64,000 bases of DNA from Limnanthes douglasii subsp. nivea (GCA_036936605.1 JAUPFV010000003.1:79778273-79842272); one strand, 5' to 3'. Positions 30,322-43,120 are shown, counted from the first letter of the stretch. The notes: generated by a model not told the origin, from the sequence alone. Numbers and translations: made by a program.

Positions 30322-33300
30322 TAATTTGTGATTTCATTTGAGTCAATAGGTCGTATTCTATATCAATAGGTGGAAAATGTCACTGTCTCATAATAATCTA
30401 TTAGACTATTCTACCTTCTAACAAAACACCTAATGTAATTTCACAAACGTTTATTCGACTTCTACTTACCATGTAAAATATAATCTCCATCACCCCCAGC
30501 TCAGTTTTCTATTAGTAATTTGACCTCTATAGAGAGTGAATGAGATTTAAAAACTAAAAATAGATATAAAAAAACTAAAACCAAATGAATACACTTCTTC
30601 AAAAAATTCATGCTCGAGAAATAGTCGTTCATCTATCACAAACCGAAACATATTATTTATGTATTGCTCATATGATGGTTCAAGTCACATGTTGTAGGTA
30701 TAACTTAAGGAACTCCATACCATATATGATTACGATTGAGGTTTGGCAGGAATTCTGGGTTGAAAATGTATTGGACTTAAAGATCAGTCCTAATATTTTG
30801 CTCTTATATTTGGTTATGTCACTCGAAGTATATTAGCAACTGATGTTGAGGTCCTTATTTAATTGCACGTTTATAATTGACCTTGTTCCCTCACTTATGG
30901 AAGTGGTTAGGATATTGATATAATATGTCAAATTATAAATACTATTGTGTCGATCGCATTTTCAAATGTGTGCGCCAGACTCTGAATTCTAGTCGAAGTC
31001 TATAAAACAACTCATACTAGAGAAAATAATCGACACTGATGTCTTCTCACCCTCTCTGTACAACCCGTCGTGTTGTCTCCTTTGTTTAACTTTTGTTCTA
31101 CCTTACTTTTTGAGAAAACCTTTTCTGACAACAATTTCAATAGCTAAGTCAATTTTTCCATTCAAACTTTAGTTTTTCAGTCTCCCTCAATTTTCAATTA
31201 TTTAGCCTTAATGTATTCTATATTTAACTCTTCAATATATAATTCCAAAATTTGAAAGGTAGATGGAGTATTTCAAAAACATTTATTGGGGAGGTTGTTC
31301 CCTTAGTTTTGAATGAAATACCTGTAGGCAAAAGTTGCATACCGATTGGACCATTTTGAACTTTATTAAACCTATAGTGCACTTCAGATACTACTCCGGT
31401 TGGTTATTTCAATCGACCATTGTAACTATTAGAGTCCTCTACTCTTGATCGATCATATCACATGCACGACATGTTTAAAAGTTGTTATTTGCATGGATTA
31501 CTTCTATTAGCCAGAAATTTGGTTGTGATCCTCGAAATAGTCACTATAGTTCCCTGAATTGACAAATTTTTAGTGTTTCCCTTTCAATTCCTGATCTAGC
31601 CATCACCATTGGTAAATTGGTGAAAATTAAACTTTTTGAATAGAAACTTTCCCATAGACGGTGCTAAATTTGATAAGGAAAATCCTTCTCAAATATAAAG
31701 CCAATAAAATGAAGAATAATCGATAAAGAAAATAGCTTATATGATAATAGATTTCTTGTATTAGAAAGTAATCCCTCCAAATAGAGTATTAAACCCCTAT
31801 TTATATTGTTTACAATATCTTATCTGCCAATTATTATGCTACATGTGTCATAACGCCTTAACAGAGAATCTTGATAAGCTATTATGTAACAACATATTTC
31901 ATTCGGTTATAACTTCCTGAACGGCCTCTGTGTCTTTCTCACATCGTTTTTCCCTATAACTCTTGTATGACCTCGTCTAACATATTTTTCATTTAATATC
32001 TTATGTATAACTCTCGTCTAACACCTTCTTTAAAAAATTTGTCTAACACATTATTTACGATCCTTATCTAATATTTTATTTATGATCCTCGTCTTACATC
32101 TTCTTTATGACCCTCATCTAACATCTTCTTTTTTGCCCTCGTCTAATGTCTATTTTATGACCCTCGTCTAAAATCTTCTTTATCATTCTCATAGTATAGT
32201 TTTTTACTTTCTTCTTATTACTGCATCTTATCCTTTTGTTAGCCTTTGATATATATATATATATAGATATATATTTACCTCGTCATTATAAAGAGTAAAT
32301 ACTATCTATTAGATATAGTCTTATCAATGCCCCTCTTTATATAAGAATGATTTAAAGATAACTTTCGAACTTTGTTTAAGGCATTCATTTCTTTGTATGA
32401 ATAATTTCATTTATTTGTTTTGTTCCCATTTGATATATCTAACATATGTATGAATGATCAAAATAGTTAAGAGGGTATGAAGTATCTCAAGAAACTAGTT
32501 TACCAACCTTCTCCTGAGAGATGTGACATAAATGTATGTTACAAAGGTATACTTGATTGTCCTGATGTTTCAATTTATTAAACTATACAATATATAAGCA
32601 TGTATGACATCATTGCAAAATGTAGTTACAATATTGTCTATAACTTATCCATTTTGTAATTTTTATATTCATGAATCATCATTATTTGTATAAATGTTTC
32701 ATATATATATATCCTGAATGGCGAGAAACTGTTATGGTTGCATATGTATAAATCCATAAAGTGTCTTTAGCAACTTAAAATAAATTAAAATAGGATTATA
32801 CTAAAGGAGTGAAAACAAATTTCTTGGTCAAGTTAATTCTTAACCTCTCACTACCTATCTAAATGTTTCTCACATCTTTTTATTTTTTTTATCTTAGATG
32901 GTAAAATATACTTAACCTTTTTAAGATCTAAAACTAAGTTCAGTTTAAATAATCATTCCTATTTAATATATATTTTTAGAGAATTTTACTATGTAAACCT
33001 CTTTATCGGTCAAAGCTGAATTATTTTTCTAAATTGTTATTCAACTTTAATGTTCACAACAACTTAATAATCTCATCATAATTGAAACAGGATTGGAAAA
33101 TATGATGTATAGTTACTATTGATAACTTTACTCAAAAGATAATAAAAATTTAAACTCTAAAGCTTGACCATATAACTATACTTATAAAAGATTTTTCTAT
33201 TTATAAATCTCATCATAGCTCTTATATGGATTCTAGTGTTAATACTTTCAATATGCATCATTTTTTAGATTTAACGAACTTAGATAACTATGAAAAAAAT

Positions 33301-35552
33301 AAAACATTGAAAAACCAAAGTTCCAAAATTTTGTAGTGAATTTTACAACTATCATAACTATCTCCTCATAAAATTTATTATGAAATGCGTAAAACTATCT
33401 GATAGACTATCATCAAACTTATAAGATTAAACTTTATCCTATTTATTGTAATCATTTTATCATATGCTTATATTTCAAGCTAAGATGAAAGTTTTATCCA
33501 GTGTTATAGTCTTAAAAATATCATGGAATTCCTAATTAACATATATATCATATCTCTATTCTACCTAAATATTTAGAAATACGGTTACCTAAAGGTATAA
33601 CTACAACATAAACATACAACATCTAATCTTAATCATTACAAAATAATATAAGATGCTATTTTTTTATCGATTTTTAATATCTAATATGTATCCATTTGAT
33701 GTGACTCATCGTATTCATTAGTATATATGTTAGGCACCAACGCGCTATAAATGACTTCTAATTATAATTTCCTTAAGGAATACATTATAGGCTCATGATC
33801 GCAAGGTGAAGACTGTTAAGACCTTCATGCAGACTTGTCTAACATAATTCTACATCCCGAAAAATATTAACACAATATATATTTAATCATAATTAAAACA
33901 TGAAACGTTATATCAAAAATAGAATTTTACTAAAACTAACATATTTAAAATTTAATAGTTTAAGGCGGGTTCAAAGAGAGTTCGGGACAAGAAACACATA
34001 TAATAAAACATAAGAAAAATGAATATTGATAAACAACCAGTGGGCCAACATTGTAATAACGCCACATAACACCGCGACATGTTAGCCCATGTATGGTTGT
34101 TGTCGCAACACTATACATGTGTATCGCCGTAACGTGACTCTACCACAGTTGTACCGCTATAAATACATGTGTGATGCAACGTTGTAGTCCATAAAAACCA
34201 GTTTCTTAACAATTTACATGAGTGTTGCGACATAGTTGATGTTGCAATATTGTTGTTGCAACAATGAATCATTCGCCACAATAATCCCTTGATTTTCATA
34301 ATTAAAAATTCAGTTATTCCAGTTAATTAAATTTTTTGTAACTTTCAAAAAATTAAAATCTGAAAATTTTTGATCATGTGTTGTCACAACTAATTCTTAA
34401 ATCTAAACTAGTATTCACACTAAGGTTTCATAAAATTCTTATAATTATTCGTTAGTCAATATATTGATCACATTTAATTAATTGACAATATATTGTTGAT
34501 TATTTAATCAAATAATATTTAATTGAAATAATTTGTAAACTTTATCCATAAAGTATACATTTCAATATATAATACAATTGTAATAACCTTTAATAAAATA
34601 ATTTTTAAATGTATAAATAAAAAAGTTCAACAATTATTGATTTGTTTAAATAAATTGTATGTTGAACATATTCTACGTTGAGCATGTGCAAGTGAATTAT
34701 TTCATACTTTAATAATAAACTTGTGGGTGAGATATGTTGTTACGCTCATCAAACTTTCTTTCTCTCGTGATTTTCTCAAAATTAAATTTATTAATACTAA
34801 TAGATTATAATTGTTTATAGATATATCCTTTATGGTAGATGAATTAAAATTTAAAACAATATTAGTGATATGGATATTATAGTTTAGTTATAATCAACTA
34901 AAGAATTCAATAAGGAAATAAAAACTGGTTTTTAGCTTATTAGCATCAAAATTAATCTGAGAAAATAAGTATTTCCAACGTCTTCTTGGAACTCATCTAT
35001 TATTTGACAAAGTAGAAAGCCTAATTTGAGTTTCATTGAAGTCGTATGGTTACTTACTGTGAGAAGCTTCATTTTAACAGTGGAAAACTCACATGTTACA
35101 TTTTACTCTGTTTTAATCTTGATTTCTTTGGATTTGGTGTTTTAGCTGCTCCTTCTTGGATTATAGTGGTATTGCTTGTTCTTTTCTTCAACTTCATTTT
35201 GTGTTAAATATGTAAACAAATAAAAAGTCAAGCAGTATTTGAAAGTCCAGAAATTCAGCTTGACTTTTAGTTTCGAGTTAAGTAGTAAAATGAATTATAT
35301 ATTTTTCCAATCTCAGTTACCCATTACCAAGATTTTCGAGTAGCGTGATTGCTCTCAACTGTGTTGGAACTTGGTTTTGAGTATATTCAAAGTTTCATGT
35401 GATTTTAAGACTCTAATTTACCAACCAATCTGTCGCTTGGTTCTATTCTTTGTAAATATTATTGATATTCATGTTAGAAGATATAAGAGTTCTACAACAG
35501 GATAGTATAGCCTATAGATACCAAGGACTTTTGCCATAGCATAACATTTCTA
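30322..35552. other. Long gene-free AT-rich interval
   Basis: About 5.2 kb with no coding sequence I recognise. An 83-aa plus-strand frame at 30585-30836 has no recognisable motif. The interval includes a degenerate tandem repeat (31960-32190), a short TA microsatellite near 32253-32275 and several TTGTTGCAACAA-like short symmetries at 34060-34270. It is probably old, decayed mobile DNA. Confidence 0.4.
31960..32190 (+). repeat. Degenerate tandem repeat, unit about 25-30 bp
   Basis: About eight copies of a unit like TGACCCTCGTCTAACATCTT plus a T/A-rich spacer follow one another with substitutions and small length changes (ACTCTCGTCTAACACC, GATCCTCGTCTTACATC, GACCCTCATCTAACATC, GCCCTCGTCTAATGTC, GACCCTCGTCTAAAATC). 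Confidence 0.7.
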
Positions 35553-36798
35553 TCAGAATATTTGATGTATCTCTACATCCAATATCTTAATTTTCCTTTG
35601 ATTGCAGATAATGAGTCCATCGAACAGAGCACGAGCTACAGCTACTATCGCATATTGTTTTCCATATATTCTTCCAAAATCACTAAGTATATCTCTTTTA
35701 CTGTTACGAATTGACCCTCCTCCACTTATCTTCCCTGAGTTGAGACTGGATCTATCTATATTCATTTTAAATCTGTTTTCTACTGGGATGATCCATTTGA
35801 GAGACAAACACTTCTTGGGTCTTGATAGGTGATGTATACATCCCATATCATGAGTTGTTTTTGCGCTTTGACTCTAGTGAGACCTCTTAAGAAGATTGGA
35901 CCTGTCCAGGTTAGTAAGAATACATGTATTTAAGTAATTGTAGATTTAGTATTATAGATAAGACCCTTATGCTTAGTTTTATTCCTACTTTTCCAAATTA
36001 TCCAGCATATTACATGAGGCAATATAGTCTTTGTATAAACATTCTTGTTGGAAGACCAGAACTAGTTCCTAACCATATGAGGTAAATTCATATTTCTAGA
36101 TATTAGTATTCCAAAAAAAACAGTGAAGTGCTTCCACACTTCTCATATAATATCACATCTTACAAATAGGTGTTGGATTGTTTCTGTGATTGCGCAAAAT
36201 TGACATTTTGATGCCAAATTAAGCCTTCTTTAGTGGAGAACTGAATCAACTGGAATTCAAAATTTCAGTAATTTCTAAAGAAGAAATAATAATTGTTAAG
36301 AATTAAGTTATTATGTATCCTTCCATATAGATTTGATATGATGCTTTCCCAAGTCTCTTTGATGCTGAATCCACTAGATTTAGATAAATTCCAAATGATA
36401 GCATCATCTTTTTTAGAGTTTATTTTGAGCTTACTTACATTTGCTATGTCTAATGGTAGAACTTGATATGATAGTAGATCCAGGTCTCAGTGGTAATTGT
36501 TCCAAAAATTCTTAAACTAATCTAGTTGATACCAAGAAGAATCAGTAGTGTTAAGGATAATAAAAGGTTTATTGGAGCATTATTTTTCTATCCAAAAATT
36601 GATGTTCCCGCCTATTTTAAATTGATAAATTTGCCAGCATAACTCTTAATTTTTAATATTTCTTTCCAAACTTTATAAAATCTCGTTGTTTGCTTAACTA
36701 TTATAGGTATGGAAGATGCGCAGTAAATTGAGTGAAGGTATTTAGCCCAAAGTGAGTTTTGAGTTCTAAATTTGTACCATAGTTTACATAAGTAGATT
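35553..36798 (-). pseudogene. LINE-B, 3' part (RNase H and end of ORF2), degraded
   Basis: The minus strand carries a decayed plant RNase H domain (PVENRFKMNIDRSSLNSGK, GGGSIRNSKRDIL) at 35846-35553. Upstream are zinc-binding-like and RT-thumb remnants, including LCKLWYKFRTQNSLWAKYLH near 36770-36710, which aligns with YKLWYNFRTNKTLWANFLY of LINE-A. The LINE is cut at 36798 by the Mutator-like element and resumes at 43165. Confidence 0.7.
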
Positions 36799-36842
36799 GG
36801 GTCTAGCTATATATACCCAATTCAGGTTTAAGTATACCCAAA
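36799..36842 (+). repeat. Left terminal inverted repeat of the Mutator-like element
   Basis: It starts GGGTCTAGCTATATATACCC and ends TATACCCAAA. The reverse complement of 43121-43164 matches it with changes only at positions about 5 and 7. Confidence 0.85.
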
Positions 36843-36889
36843 GGTGATCTAAGTATACCCATTTTTTTCCAAAAATACCATTTTCTAGG

Positions 36890-36897
36890 TATATAAG
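36890..36897 (+). promoter_or_regulatory. TATA box of the PMD gene
   Basis: GGTATATAAGCC lies about 50 bp inside the left TIR. A CT-rich leader (36930-37030, CTCTCACTTC units) and an ATG at 37072 follow. Confidence 0.5.
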
Positions 36898-37289
36898 CCA
36901 TTTTTTTTACTAACTTCATCCACAACATTTTTCCCTACACTTTCTCTCACTTCTCTCACATCTCTCACTTCTCTCTAACTCTCAAACTCTCTTCACTCAA
37001 AAACTCTCACTTCTCTCTCAATTTTTCCGGCGAGCCACCACCACCACCACTCCTCCTCCTCCTCCTTCATCATGGTGAAGAATAAAAACCCCCCACCACC
37101 ACCTACGTAAGTTCCCTAACCTAAATTTGTTTGTTAATTTTGTTAGTTTTAGGTATGAATTTTAGATTTATGTTAGATTTAGGGTTGAATTTAGAAATTA
37201 GGTTAGATTTAGGGCTCGAATTAGCAAAATTCTTAGGGTTTAGTGGCCATTTTCCAGCCAAGTTGCCGGCTGGAAAATGGACGGCATAT

Positions 37290-37394
37290 GGCACCGGTGG
37301 TGCGCCTTGGGCAGCACCATCGGTGCGTATGCCCAGTACCGGCCGTACTGGGGATACGCACCGATGGTGCTGCCCAAGGCGCACCATCGGTGCG
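37290..37394. repeat. Long GC-rich palindrome in the PMD gene first intron
   Basis: The arm starting GGTGCGCCTTGGGCAGCACC at 37299 pairs with the reverse complement ending at 37385 over about 43 bp per arm, with about two mismatches and almost no loop (centre near 37342). Weaker pairing extends about nine more bases outward. The surrounding DNA is AT-rich, so the GC content changes sharply here. Confidence 0.85.
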
Positions 37395-37530
37395 AGTAGG
37401 TGTGTCACTCGGTACACATGTTGTGTGCCGAGCGGCACACCTACTGTGTACCGAGCGGCACAGGCACCTGTGTCGCTCGGTACTAGGTGCCCGTGTCGCT
37501 CGGTACGGCTTGCTGCGTACCTATGGTGCG
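37395..37530. repeat. GC-rich inverted-repeat cluster next to the palindrome
   Basis: Copies of GTACCGAGCGGCACA and its inverse TGTGTCGCTCGGTAC alternate (about 37412-37505). They allow further hairpins such as ACTGTGTACCGAGCGGCACA against the inverted copy. Nothing coding is visible here. Confidence 0.7.
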
Positions 37531-39143
37531 CTGTTTTTTTAAAAACAATTGTTGAATTTATGTTTCACAGGTTTTACTTTTGCATTTTTTTTAAAAAAAA
37601 TTGAAATTTATAATAAATTACTTTCTATAGTTAGCTCGGTTGCGAATTAGAGTGATGATGTTTTTAATTTTGTGGGTTACATCATATGTTACCGTTATTA
37701 ATTTCATGATTTGTTTTGTATTTTTGTAGGTCAGACGCGGTTGAGGAGCGACGTCTTCCTCGATCTAGGGCGTATCCCCCTGGGTCACGGGCGCCACCCC
37801 CGGGGAAGAGTCTAAAGACTGTACGGGCCGTCGAGGATGAGTGGGTCCGCGATGCCAAGCGCGGGCGAGATTTACTTGAGGACTCTGAAACTATTCGTCT
37901 TAGGGAGGAGGAGGAGAGGATAAGGAGTGATCGGTCTTCGCGCCGAATCAACCATGGGAAGAGGAAGGAAAAAGCCACAGAGATTGCGGTAGATGATACC
38001 AGAGGCGGAGGCTCCTCACGATGAGAGACGTCTTCATCACATCGATCACCACCTCCCACTGCTAGTGATCCACCACCTCCCTCTCCCGCTCGCAGAGGTC
38101 CGCCCCCTGCGCATACTAGTACACATCCACCACGTGTTAGTGACAGGGTGGATGCCACTGGGGACCCTAAGCAGGACACCATCGATGAGGAGAACATCGA
38201 TGTGATCCACATAGAGGAGCAGCGGAAGACGTTTTCATTTCTCAAATGCAACAAGATACCTCTGTTTCCTGACTACAAGGAGCACGAGGCGTACCACGTC
38301 TTCATAGGACAGGTAAGTACCAAACTATTAAACGTCTAGTCTTAGGTTTTACTATTATTATGTTCTGACTTAGTTTTTTATTTACAGGGTCGCATTACAT
38401 TAGGCATACATGCACATTATAATGTGCTTCGTATGTGGGACCTCAGTGCTCAGCCAGAGGTGCAGCGACATTTGGTGCGGACTCCTTTCGGTCCTCTTAT
38501 ATCCCACTTGCCTCAGTACTTCACGCACTCCGTGCTTGATGAGGTTTTTGTTGAGCGTTGGCATCAGGAGACCAACACGTTCCATTTCTCTTTTGGGGAG
38601 ATGACGATTACCCTCGACGATGTCATCTGCATTACAGGTCTTCCTGTAGTTGGTCGGACCCTGGATGTAGTCACGGCTCCACGTGATGAGGCATACAGCT
38701 TACAACACCAAACACACAAAACTTTCCTTCAAACATAGTTGAGGTTTTTGTTAATGGGTTAGAGTGTGTTTGATGATGCTCATCTACTCAAGGCTGCAAA
38801 AGCTGTAAAGTTCAAACGGCCGGACGATAATACCGATGAGTTCTTTGATGAAGTTTTGTGTATGATGTATTTTATGTACGGCGAAATGTCTGCGTCTAGA
38901 CAAATGCCTCGATCTCGTACTCGTGAGGAGGTAGCCGCGAGGTACAAGTGTATAACTAGTGGACCGATGCTCTTGGTGTTTAACGAGCCCCCAGAAGTTA
39001 GGAACGAAGCATTTGACTCCTTCGGTTTAATGATCACAGACTATTTGTCTTTAAAAATGGCAGAATACGTTCATTCTCAAATTTCCATGAAGGAGGAAAC
39101 AGTGCGTATTCTCAGCGACAATGGAGGCTACGATTTTGACTAA

Positions 39144-39614
39144 CTGTATTCTCAATCTCAAGTTATCTACTCATGTTTGTGTGATGTTGTTGTTGCTTGT
39201 TTGTAACGTTTGATATTAAGTTATGAAATGATTAGTTGTTTATCGTTATAAGTTGGTAAATTTCATGAATTACGGTAAAATAATGAAAGTACGAAGCGTT
39301 ATGATAAAGTAAACGAAGTTCTAAACAACATAAATCCGTCCAAACGACATAAAGCGAGCAAAAGACATAAATGTGTTCGAAACATGAACATAAATCCGAC
39401 CAATAGATATAAATCAACTACTAAAATTCATCTAGATTAGTTACTTCTGGGAATGAACAAACTGGCTTTCTCCCTTCGAGTTCTGTGTATTTCGTGTAGC
39501 GACCAACTATTGGTAGCTACCAATGCGTAGCCTCTTCACTCTTCAACTTCTGCCACGTAGGATGTATACGTGCGCAAGGGCATAGGGGCTTGATTGATAG
39601 CTGTTTAATACAAC
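39144..39614. other. Convergent 3' ends of the PMD and MURA-OTU genes
   Basis: Non-coding AT-rich spacer between the two convergent genes. No hairpin or other element is obvious. Confidence 0.4.
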
Positions 39615-40237
39615 TTAAATTAGAACCAATGATTGAGTGATATAGTTGTAAGTAAAAACATAGCCATAAATCGAATGACTTACATTGACAAAGTGGTTAG
39701 TATCAACGAATCCAAACCCAATCTCACGTCTTTGGGCCATAATGGGGGGTTTACCGCGCAGAGGTAAAAAAGTATGACTACAATTGTGAGACCCCACGAG
39801 TGACACAAAATGAAAAATGCATTCGAACTTGGTTGCAATCGCAATCCCTATTTCAAGAATTGTCATCCAATATTTGGGTGATGCTGGTGTATCGTAGTAG
39901 TTTATACTTTCTGCAACCTTCAGGTAATCCTCTTTACCGTTATAAATCTTGATGTATGTGTCGTATTTTTCCATGAGTTCATCGTATATTGCCTTCGAAC
40001 ACCTCGCCAACCTTCTTCATGACCATACAACCCAAATGAAACTGCTCTATATCCAAAATGTCCATCTACCTTAAGATCATTTATACCCGATATAAAAGGG
40101 TTGAAGTGAATCGGAAACCAACGCAAAAAACCTTTAGGGTCATGTATTAGTTCTGTGACTCGATCAATGGACGGTTGGACGATGTTGCTAGCGCGCGAGG
40201 CAATGGAAGAACTACGGGTACGAGGTACTTTAGGCAC
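39615..40237 (-). other. OTU-like domain with the catalytic Cys replaced
   Basis: The block VDGHFGYRAVSFGLYG fits the OTU catalytic segment (DGxCGxRA), but Phe stands where the nucleophile Cys should be; a single TGT/TTT change would explain it. The His segment is present later (VDTNHFVNV). The region follows the SWIM part after a frame change. Confidence 0.65.
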
Positions 40238-42329
40238 ATCTGCCTGTATCGTATTTGCACACTGCTTTACCCTTTTTAACTTTAGGTGGTTTTAAAGAGT
40301 TCATGAGTGAGTCATGACTAGCTTTATCCTCATCTAGCTTGTGTTCCCAGAAGCATTGGTCCCGTTTAGTGGATGATGTATCGACAACTAACTTTCTTTT
40401 CACTTGTGGGAATCCTCGGTGTTTCTGCTTCTCCAATGGCTCTAGCAATGAGGATGTTTCAGGATAAACAATTTCAAACCATTTCTTGTAAATGTTTTTT
40501 ATACGGCTTTCATCTTTTGTCTCCATAACATCGGTTACTAGCTTTAGCAGATCATCTTTGAGAATCTCCATGGTCGTACGGAATGAACGAGGCATTATTT
40601 CTAACCTTGTCCAGTGGATGTGAAAAGCATCTAACGAGGCAGAAATTCCGTCCTTACGCCACTTGCGGACCTGGTGATAGCAAGGTATACCATGGGTAGA
40701 TTTTATAGCGCATATACAGACGCCATTGTCTTTAACATCCGACCCATCTTCAATAGCGACCATATTGCTATCTTAGGCCTTCTCTACTTTGTCGAAAAAT
40801 AGTTCTAACGCCATGTGGGAAACCTTACCTCGAATTTCATCAAAAAGTTTGTCCGCGAACTTATGCAATGCTATGTAACGACTCTTCTCGAACGACGACC
40901 TAATGGCAGCATGTTGGATTTCAACAAGCGAATGAACCCTCCCCAAAAATAACTCGAAGTTTAATTTGCTTGTATGTATGTAACGCTTTAGGTTAGAATG
41001 AGCACTCTCGACGCGGTTAGTCGTGCAATGTCCCAAATGCAAGTTATTGTTTGTCTTCCAAACAACGAATTTGTCCATGTATTTATCGAGCCATGATTTT
41101 TCAGTGTATTCAATTGCAAGAGGGTAATCTTTGTACTCCAATAGCATGTCTTGTCGGGCGTGATCGAATTCAATCTCTGATGCTGCATACGCAATCTTCT
41201 TCCAAGCAGAAACAAATTTCGTATGATCACTTTTCTCGAGGAAGTATTTTCTTGTTTGCCCCTGAACATTTTGTGCTATGTGCCATCGACATACATATGC
41301 GTTGTCTCTGGGAATACAACTTCTATTGCGTTCATCAACGCTAAATCTCTATCGGTTAGGATGACCTGAGGTTCTTCAATTTCGTGACGGAAATCAACGA
41401 CTTCAAACACTCTAACACCCATTTGAAGTTGTTTAACTTCTCACCGGACATGAAGGCAAATGCCGCACAGAAAGTCAATCCGGTACACGTCACACCCACT
41501 ATCTCGAACAATGGCATACCATATCGTATGACTTTATATGCACTATCCATAATCAAAACTGTAGGAAATGTCTGCAAAAGGTCAACACTAACTGGATGGG
41601 CAAAAAACAAATCTATAATGATTTGTCCATCGTCTTCACCAGATTTATGCCATTCATAATAATTATGTGACTTAAGCTCCCCCAACAAGAACTGGAGTTG
41701 TGACATACCCGCTTTTTTTAAAACCCTACTTTTCTGTCGTGCATTGTAGATCGCCTGCATGGTAGAAATATTATCTTCATTCAACTTCTTAACACCATCC
41801 AGTATATCTCTGGGGTTAGTACCAATGTAGGTCGCTCGTTCAACATAATCCATCTCTTCATCATTCAAACGGCCAGCAAAAGAATGACCATCTAGATGTA
41901 ATGAAGTCTCATGGTTATGAATACCACATTTCACTTCTAACTTCCATTGATCTGGTTCAACCATTAACCCGAGAAGCTGAAACGGGCAGTCAATCTTTTT
42001 CGTTCATGTAGACTTCCGTTTGTGGTCTTTTTCTGCAACTCTTGGAGTATATTCCCCCCCCCCCTCTCACACTGGAAATACATCCTCGGACTTTTTCTAC
42101 TGTTTACTTTGTCGCGCCGACTTATGTTGATAACCATACCATAGAGTTTTCCTGTCTTTGTAGCCCATTTCACTAACGCGTCGCTAGTGTATAACTCGGT
42201 AGTGAAGAACAAATGACTGTAGTCAGTAGCGGAAGGTGCCTCAGTCCCACTGGCGACATTTTTCCCCTGTTACACAATGAAAAACCACATTACGCATTCA
42301 GATATAGATAAAAAACGGAAAAAAAAATC

Positions 42330-42695
42330 TTGATTTTTTTCGAAAAAACAGCGCAAACCCAAGGTTAAGAGGCCTAAAACCGGTGGTTCTAGGCCTCAGA
42401 AACGGCCGGACACGACCAGGTTCACCACCGGTACTGAGGCCATGAACCGGTGGTGCTGGGGCCTCAGAAACGAGTGGACTGAGGCCCCTACACCACCGGT
42501 TCATGGCCTCAGAACCGGTGGTGCTAAGGCTTCGGTACCGACCGGCAGGTGGCCCTTGCACTATTGGTTCCAGGCCATAGAACCGGTGGTGCATAGGTGA
42601 CGCACGGCCGGTTAAAAGGCCAAGAACGGGTCGTGCGTCACCTACGCACCACCGGTTCCATGGCCTGGAACCGATGGTGCAACGGCCACCGGCGA
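42330..42695. repeat. GC-rich hairpin cluster in the MURA gene first intron
   Basis: Several ACCGGTGGTGC words and their inverses recur (about 42380, 42445, 42490-42520, 42585, 42648), mixed with GAGGCC units. A perfect 12-bp inverted pair, AGGTGACGCACG and CGTGCGTCACCT, is seen at about 42594 and 42630. GGTTCCATGGCCTGGAACC is another hairpin at about 42653. The ACCGGTGGTGC word also occurs in the opposite gene's first intron at 37294. Confidence 0.75.
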
Positions 42696-43120
42696 TTTTT
42701 TTACCTTCTCCTCCGGCGATGGGTGCTTCTCCGGCGACGGTGGCTGCTTCTCCGGCGACTCCAACTCTTTTTCCGGCAAAATTTCATCATCCCTTTTTTC
42801 CGGCGACATCAACTCCTCCACACTGATCCCTAGTTCTGCTTCAGTCATGATCGATTTTGTGTTTTAGGTTGAATGTTCTTGATTTTGTTATGAAGTTTGA
42901 ATTTTGTTTCAAAATTTTTAAGAAAACTATACTATTTGGATACTAAATTCACTAAAGAAGAATGTTTGTTTGGGTATAAATAGCGAAATAGGTTATTTGG
43001 TGAATTGGGTATACTCAGGATACACTTAGTTGTTTTTTTACTTAATGGCAGTTTGGATATTAATTTTCTTGTCGAGGGTAAAAAAGTCAAAAAAAAGTCA
43101 AACGAAAGTCAAAGGTTGAT

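Larger units (their letters stand above)
37072..39143 (+). pseudogene. Plant mobile domain (PMD, aminotransferase-like) gene in the Mutator-like element
   Basis: Exons: 37072-37106 (MVKNKNPPPPPT), 37730-38312 and 38388-39143, with GT-AG introns in phase. Exon 2 codes a charged Arg/Lys/Pro region and then the start of the PMD (IHIEEQRKTFSFLKCNK, LFPDYKEHEAYHVFIGQ). Exon 3 holds the core (LRMWDLSAQPEVQRHLV, FVERWHQETNTFHFSFGEM, TITLDDVICITGLPVVG) and a later piece (38766-39143). In-frame stops at 38022, 38736 and 38759 break it. By family knowledge, PMD proteins include the host genes MAIN and MAIL1 and many transposon-borne copies in Mutator and gypsy elements; their element role is unclear. 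The first intron contains the GC-rich hairpin cluster. Confidence 0.75.
39615..42848 (-). pseudogene. MURA-type (MULE) transposase with SWIM finger and OTU-like C-terminus
   Basis: Exon 1 (42848-42705) is a Pro/Glu/Lys repeat (PEKQPPSPEKHPSPEEK) ending at a GTAAAA donor. After a 438-bp intron, exon 2 begins at 42266. Order: a FAR1/MuDR N-terminal DNA-binding-like part (LVKWATKTGKLYGMVI, KIDCPFQL, VKCGIHNHE), the MULE DDE transposase (TVLIMDSAYKVIRYGMPLFE at about 41545; ILTDRDLALMNAI; CRWHIAQNV), a SWIM zinc finger (CICAIKSTHGIPCYH at about 40700), and an OTU-like cysteine-protease region (39615-40237). Breaks: a frame change at a run of about 12 C at 42054-42065, frame changes near 41385 and 41310, an in-frame TAA near 40770, and a frame change near 40235. 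It would bind the TIRs and cut and join DNA if intact. MULE-OTU fusions are known in plants. Confidence 0.82.

Noticed and set aside
34060..34270. Short TTGTTGCAACAA-type symmetries that could suggest an RNA gene or a foldback element.
   Set aside because: The symmetries are only 6-12 bases and are not organised into a longer stem or terminal repeat.
37131..37604. Frames of about 100-157 aa over the GC-rich palindrome.
   Set aside because: Palindromic GC-rich DNA lacks stops in several frames by composition. The region lies in an intron of the PMD gene.
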